A stretch of DNA of 15,833 nt from CAYOFK01 sp964403185. GTDB lineage: Bacteria; Bacteroidota; Bacteroidia; Bacteroidales; VadinHA17. The notes below the pieces were generated by a model, which had not been told where the DNA came from, did not search any database, and saw nothing but the letters and a program-made list of their open reading frames with translations. A program made the position numbers and the translations under genes. Below, in pieces: positions 14,278 through 15,833 of the stretch. Positions within the stretch are counted from its first letter, which is position 1. Each line of letters starts with the position of its first letter. The stretch spans positions 1 to 15,833 of the forward strand of contig CAYOFK010000060.1 of NCBI GenBank assembly GCA_964403185.1, given 5' to 3'.

Positions 14278-15399
14278 ATGGATCTGAGTGTTGAAAGATT
14301 GCTTCTGGCGCCTGCCGGGAAAGAATTTCAGGACATCTCTGAAAAACTGTTCTCAGGACAGAGAATTTCTGAAGCGGAGGGGTTGTGGTTGTACCGGAAC
14401 GGGGATCCCGGATCTTTGGGGATTCTGGCGAATCATGTCCGTGAAAAATTCAACGGCAACGACACTTATTTTAACAGGAATTTCCATTTCGAACCCACAA
14501 ATATCTGCATTTATAATTGTACTTTTTGTTCCTACCGCAGGAAACAGAATGAACCCGGCAGTTGGGAATATTCCCTGAAAGATCTCCAAACCAAACTCAA
14601 GGAATATGAAGGGGTGCCCATAACTGAAGTGCACATTGTTGGCGGTGTTCATCCCCATCGTGATTTGTATTATTACGTTGAAATGCTGGAGTTGGTTAAA
14701 CGCCTCCGGCCCGACCTGCACGTTAAAGCATTTACAGCTATTGAGTTGGAATACATGATAAAAAAAGCAGGTTTGGAGATAAAGGAAGGACTTCAAATCC
14801 TTAAGGATCATGGCCTCAACTCAATCCCCGGCGGTGGAGCCGAGATCTTTAATGAGCATATAAGAAAACAGGTTTGCGACGATAAGACAAGCTCTGACAT
14901 GTGGCTGGAGATACATAAAACAGCGCATGAATTAGGAATACCATCCAATGCAACCATGTTGTATGGCCATATTGAGAGTTTTGAAGACCGGATTGACCAT
15001 CTTAAAAGACTGAGGGACCTCCAGGATGAGACCGGTGGTTTTAACGTATTTATTCCCTTGAAATTCAAAAAGGAAAATAACAGCCTGTCTGAGATAGGTG
15101 AGGTTTCACATATTGAAGACCTCAGGAATTTTGCTGTTTCCAGAATTTTCCTCGACAATTTCCCGCATATAAAGGCCTACTGGCCAATGATCGGCAGGGA
15201 TATGACACAGATCTCACTTTCATTCGGGGTGGATGATATTGACGGGACTATTGATGATTCGACAAAAATCTATTCCATGGCAGGATCTGAAGATCAGTGT
15301 CCGGCCTTGTCAACGGATGCCCTGATAAAGATCATCAGGGAGGCCCGCAGAGTGCCGGTTGAACGGGACACCTTATACAATAAGATCCATATTTATTAA
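14278..15399 (+). CDS. mqnE: Aminofutalosine synthase MqnE (radical SAM)
   Basis: MqnE uses a 4Fe-4S cluster and SAM to join chorismate-derived carboxyvinyl-oxybenzoate to an adenosyl radical, giving aminofutalosine in the alternative menaquinone pathway. The 373-residue protein has the radical SAM cluster motif CxxxCxxC as CIYNCTFC (C77, C81, C84) after FEPTN. It then has VHIVGGVHP (118-126), SIPGGGAEIF (182-191), ATMLYGHIE (225-233) and LQDETGGFNVFIPLKF (248-263). The ATMLYGH and GGF...FIPL blocks point to MqnE rather than the related MqnC or CofH. The start at 14278 has no Shine-Dalgarno. It stands alone behind the rpmH terminator; no other mqn gene is in the window. The alternative assignment is MqnC, which I consider clearly less likely. 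Confidence 0.92.
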   Translation: MDLSVERLLLAPAGKEFQDISEKLFSGQRISEAEGLWLYRNGDPGSLGILANHVREKFNGNDTYFNRNFHFEPTNICIYNCTFCSYRRKQNEPGSWEYSLKDLQTKLKEYEGVPITEVHIVGGVHPHRDLYYYVEMLELVKRLRPDLHVKAFTAIELEYMIKKAGLEIKEGLQILKDHGLNSIPGGGAEIFNEHIRKQVCDDKTSSDMWLEIHKTAHELGIPSNATMLYGHIESFEDRIDHLKRLRDLQDETGGFNVFIPLKFKKENNSLSEIGEVSHIEDLRNFAVSRIFLDNFPHIKAYWPMIGRDMTQISLSFGVDDIDGTIDDSTKIYSMAGSEDQCPALSTDALIKIIREARRVPVERDTLYNKIHIY

Positions 15400-15419
15400 C
15401 ACATCATACTCCAATTCCG

Positions 15420-15485
15420 AAACAGTAATGCAGAAAGAATACAAATTCCAAGCTACAATACTCAATTTCCAAACCGGTACTGTTT
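15420..15485. repeat. Inverted repeat downstream of mqnE
   Basis: AAACAGTA (15420-15427) and TACTGTTT (15478-15485) are perfect 8-bp inverted arms about 50 bases apart, starting 20 bases after the mqnE stop. The enclosed DNA is AT-rich and contains variants of AATTCC. The spacing is long for a terminator; arms of a small decayed element are another reading. Confidence 0.35.
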
Positions 15486-15527
15486 GAATATTAGAAATTT
15501 CAGATGAAATGAATAATGATTTACCTC

Positions 15528-15560
15528 ACCATTGTATGACCATTGTATGACCATCGTACT
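15528..15560. repeat. Short tandem repeat, 11-bp unit, three copies
   Basis: ACCATTGTATG occurs twice in tandem (15528-15538 and 15539-15549) and is followed by a third copy differing at three bases (15550-15560). The region is not coding in any convincing frame. Confidence 0.7.
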
Positions 15561-15774
15561 GCTATCGGATTACATTGAATTACAACTGATCCGTCGGGCT
15601 GGCCCCTCATCTCAAGCCTGCAAACCTGACCCACGATGCTTCAAACCTTAGCCTTAGCCTGTAGTTGAGCGTGGGGAGACAAGCTTTAGTTCCATTCGTA
15701 ACCCGGTCTGTTGTTACTAACTCCGGCATTCCTGTCTGTATTCTAAGGCAAATGTAAAGGCTGAGGAAAAGCAA

Positions 15775-15833
15775 ATGGAGAGCGACGTTACTCAGATTGC
15801 CGGTGCAATCCTCGTGCTGTTTTACAAAGCAAA
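15775..15833 (+). CDS. Possible 5' end of an unidentified gene (partial)
   Basis: An ATG at 15775 opens a frame running past the window edge (MESDVTQIAGAILVLFYKA so far), hydrophobic after residue 8. AGGA lies 7 bases before the ATG, which would be a good Shine-Dalgarno; this is rare in the other genes here. The frame is also open upstream to a stop at 15718-15720, so the ATG need not be the start. No family is recognised. It may equally be a chance frame in structured DNA. Confidence 0.25.
   Translation, partial: MESDVTQIAGAILVLFYKA

Larger units (their letters stand above)
15400..15833. other. 434-base stretch without a convincing gene
   Basis: From the mqnE stop to the window edge I find no gene that I can name. 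The stretch holds the inverted repeat at 15420-15485, the tandem repeat at 15528-15560, and a possible long stem of CCCACG (15630-15635) with CGTGGG (15670-15675), supported inside by TCAA (15641-15644) with TTGA (15665-15668). GTAAC and GTTAC (15698-15702 and 15713-15717) form another possible stem. A 40-codon minus-strand frame (15607-15729) and a frame open to the right edge are noted. After about 15580 the sequence is less AT-rich than the preceding 180 bases, which could mark the border of a different element. Confidence 0.5.

Noticed and set aside
15528..15560. CRISPR array.
   Set aside because: The 11-bp units are directly adjacent with no spacers and the third copy is degenerate; this is a plain short tandem repeat.
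15607..15729. Minus-strand 40-codon frame as a real small gene.
   Set aside because: It spans predicted stems, has no recognisable domain and lacks promoter or leader features; it is kept only as part of the right-edge observation.
15400..15833. Group II intron, hammerhead ribozyme or tRNA at the right edge.
   Set aside because: No domain V signature, no CUGANGA...GAAA core and no cloverleaf with a T-loop were found on either strand; the region is left unassigned.

Overview
The window looks like an ordinary housekeeping stretch of a Bacteroidota chromosome, probably Bacteroidales or a close relative. Evidence: several genes are preceded by the Bacteroidota -7 element TAnnTTTG (best case rpmH, with TTTG 18 bases upstream); start codons mostly lack a Shine-Dalgarno sequence; IspE, Tgt, ribosomal protein L34, the free biotin carrier and the futalosine-pathway enzyme MqnE have the sequence style of that phylum. 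I cannot name a genus.

Layout. (1) Positions 1-255: the 3' tail of a plus-strand gene, then a GC-rich nested inverted repeat. (2) 256-5975, all minus strand and closely spaced (read right to left): dnaB, a PepT-like M20 peptidase, a DEAD-box RNA helicase, an NTF2/SnoaL-like lipoprotein and rmuC. (3) ispE (plus, 6192-7031) is divergent from dnaB and meets the next gene tail to tail with overlapping stop codons. (4) 7028-8975, minus: acyl-CoA carboxylase carboxyltransferase subunit followed by a free biotin carrier, without a biotin carboxylase gene beside them. (5) 9145-11369, minus: tgt and an LptF/LptG permease joined by an ATGA overlap. (6) 11565-13914, plus: membrane glycosyltransferase, ECF-like sigma factor and rsmG, tightly packed. 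(7) rpmH (L34), with a clear promoter and terminator, then mqnE. (8) 15400-15833: 434 bases with no convincing gene, holding inverted and tandem repeats and perhaps the start of a gene or mobile element cut by the window edge.

Functionally the genes cover replication (dnaB), RNA metabolism and translation (helicase, tgt, rsmG, rpmH), isoprenoid precursors (ispE), menaquinone (mqnE), acyl-CoA carboxylation, envelope assembly (LPS permease, glycosyltransferase) and regulation (sigma factor). I found no CRISPR array, prophage, toxin-antitoxin pair or recognisable defence system. The points most worth a second look are the unexplained right edge, a DnaB tail resembling the SSB tip, a Tgt lacking the three zinc-binding cysteines, and the structured intergenic elements at 112-202 and 11398-11501.
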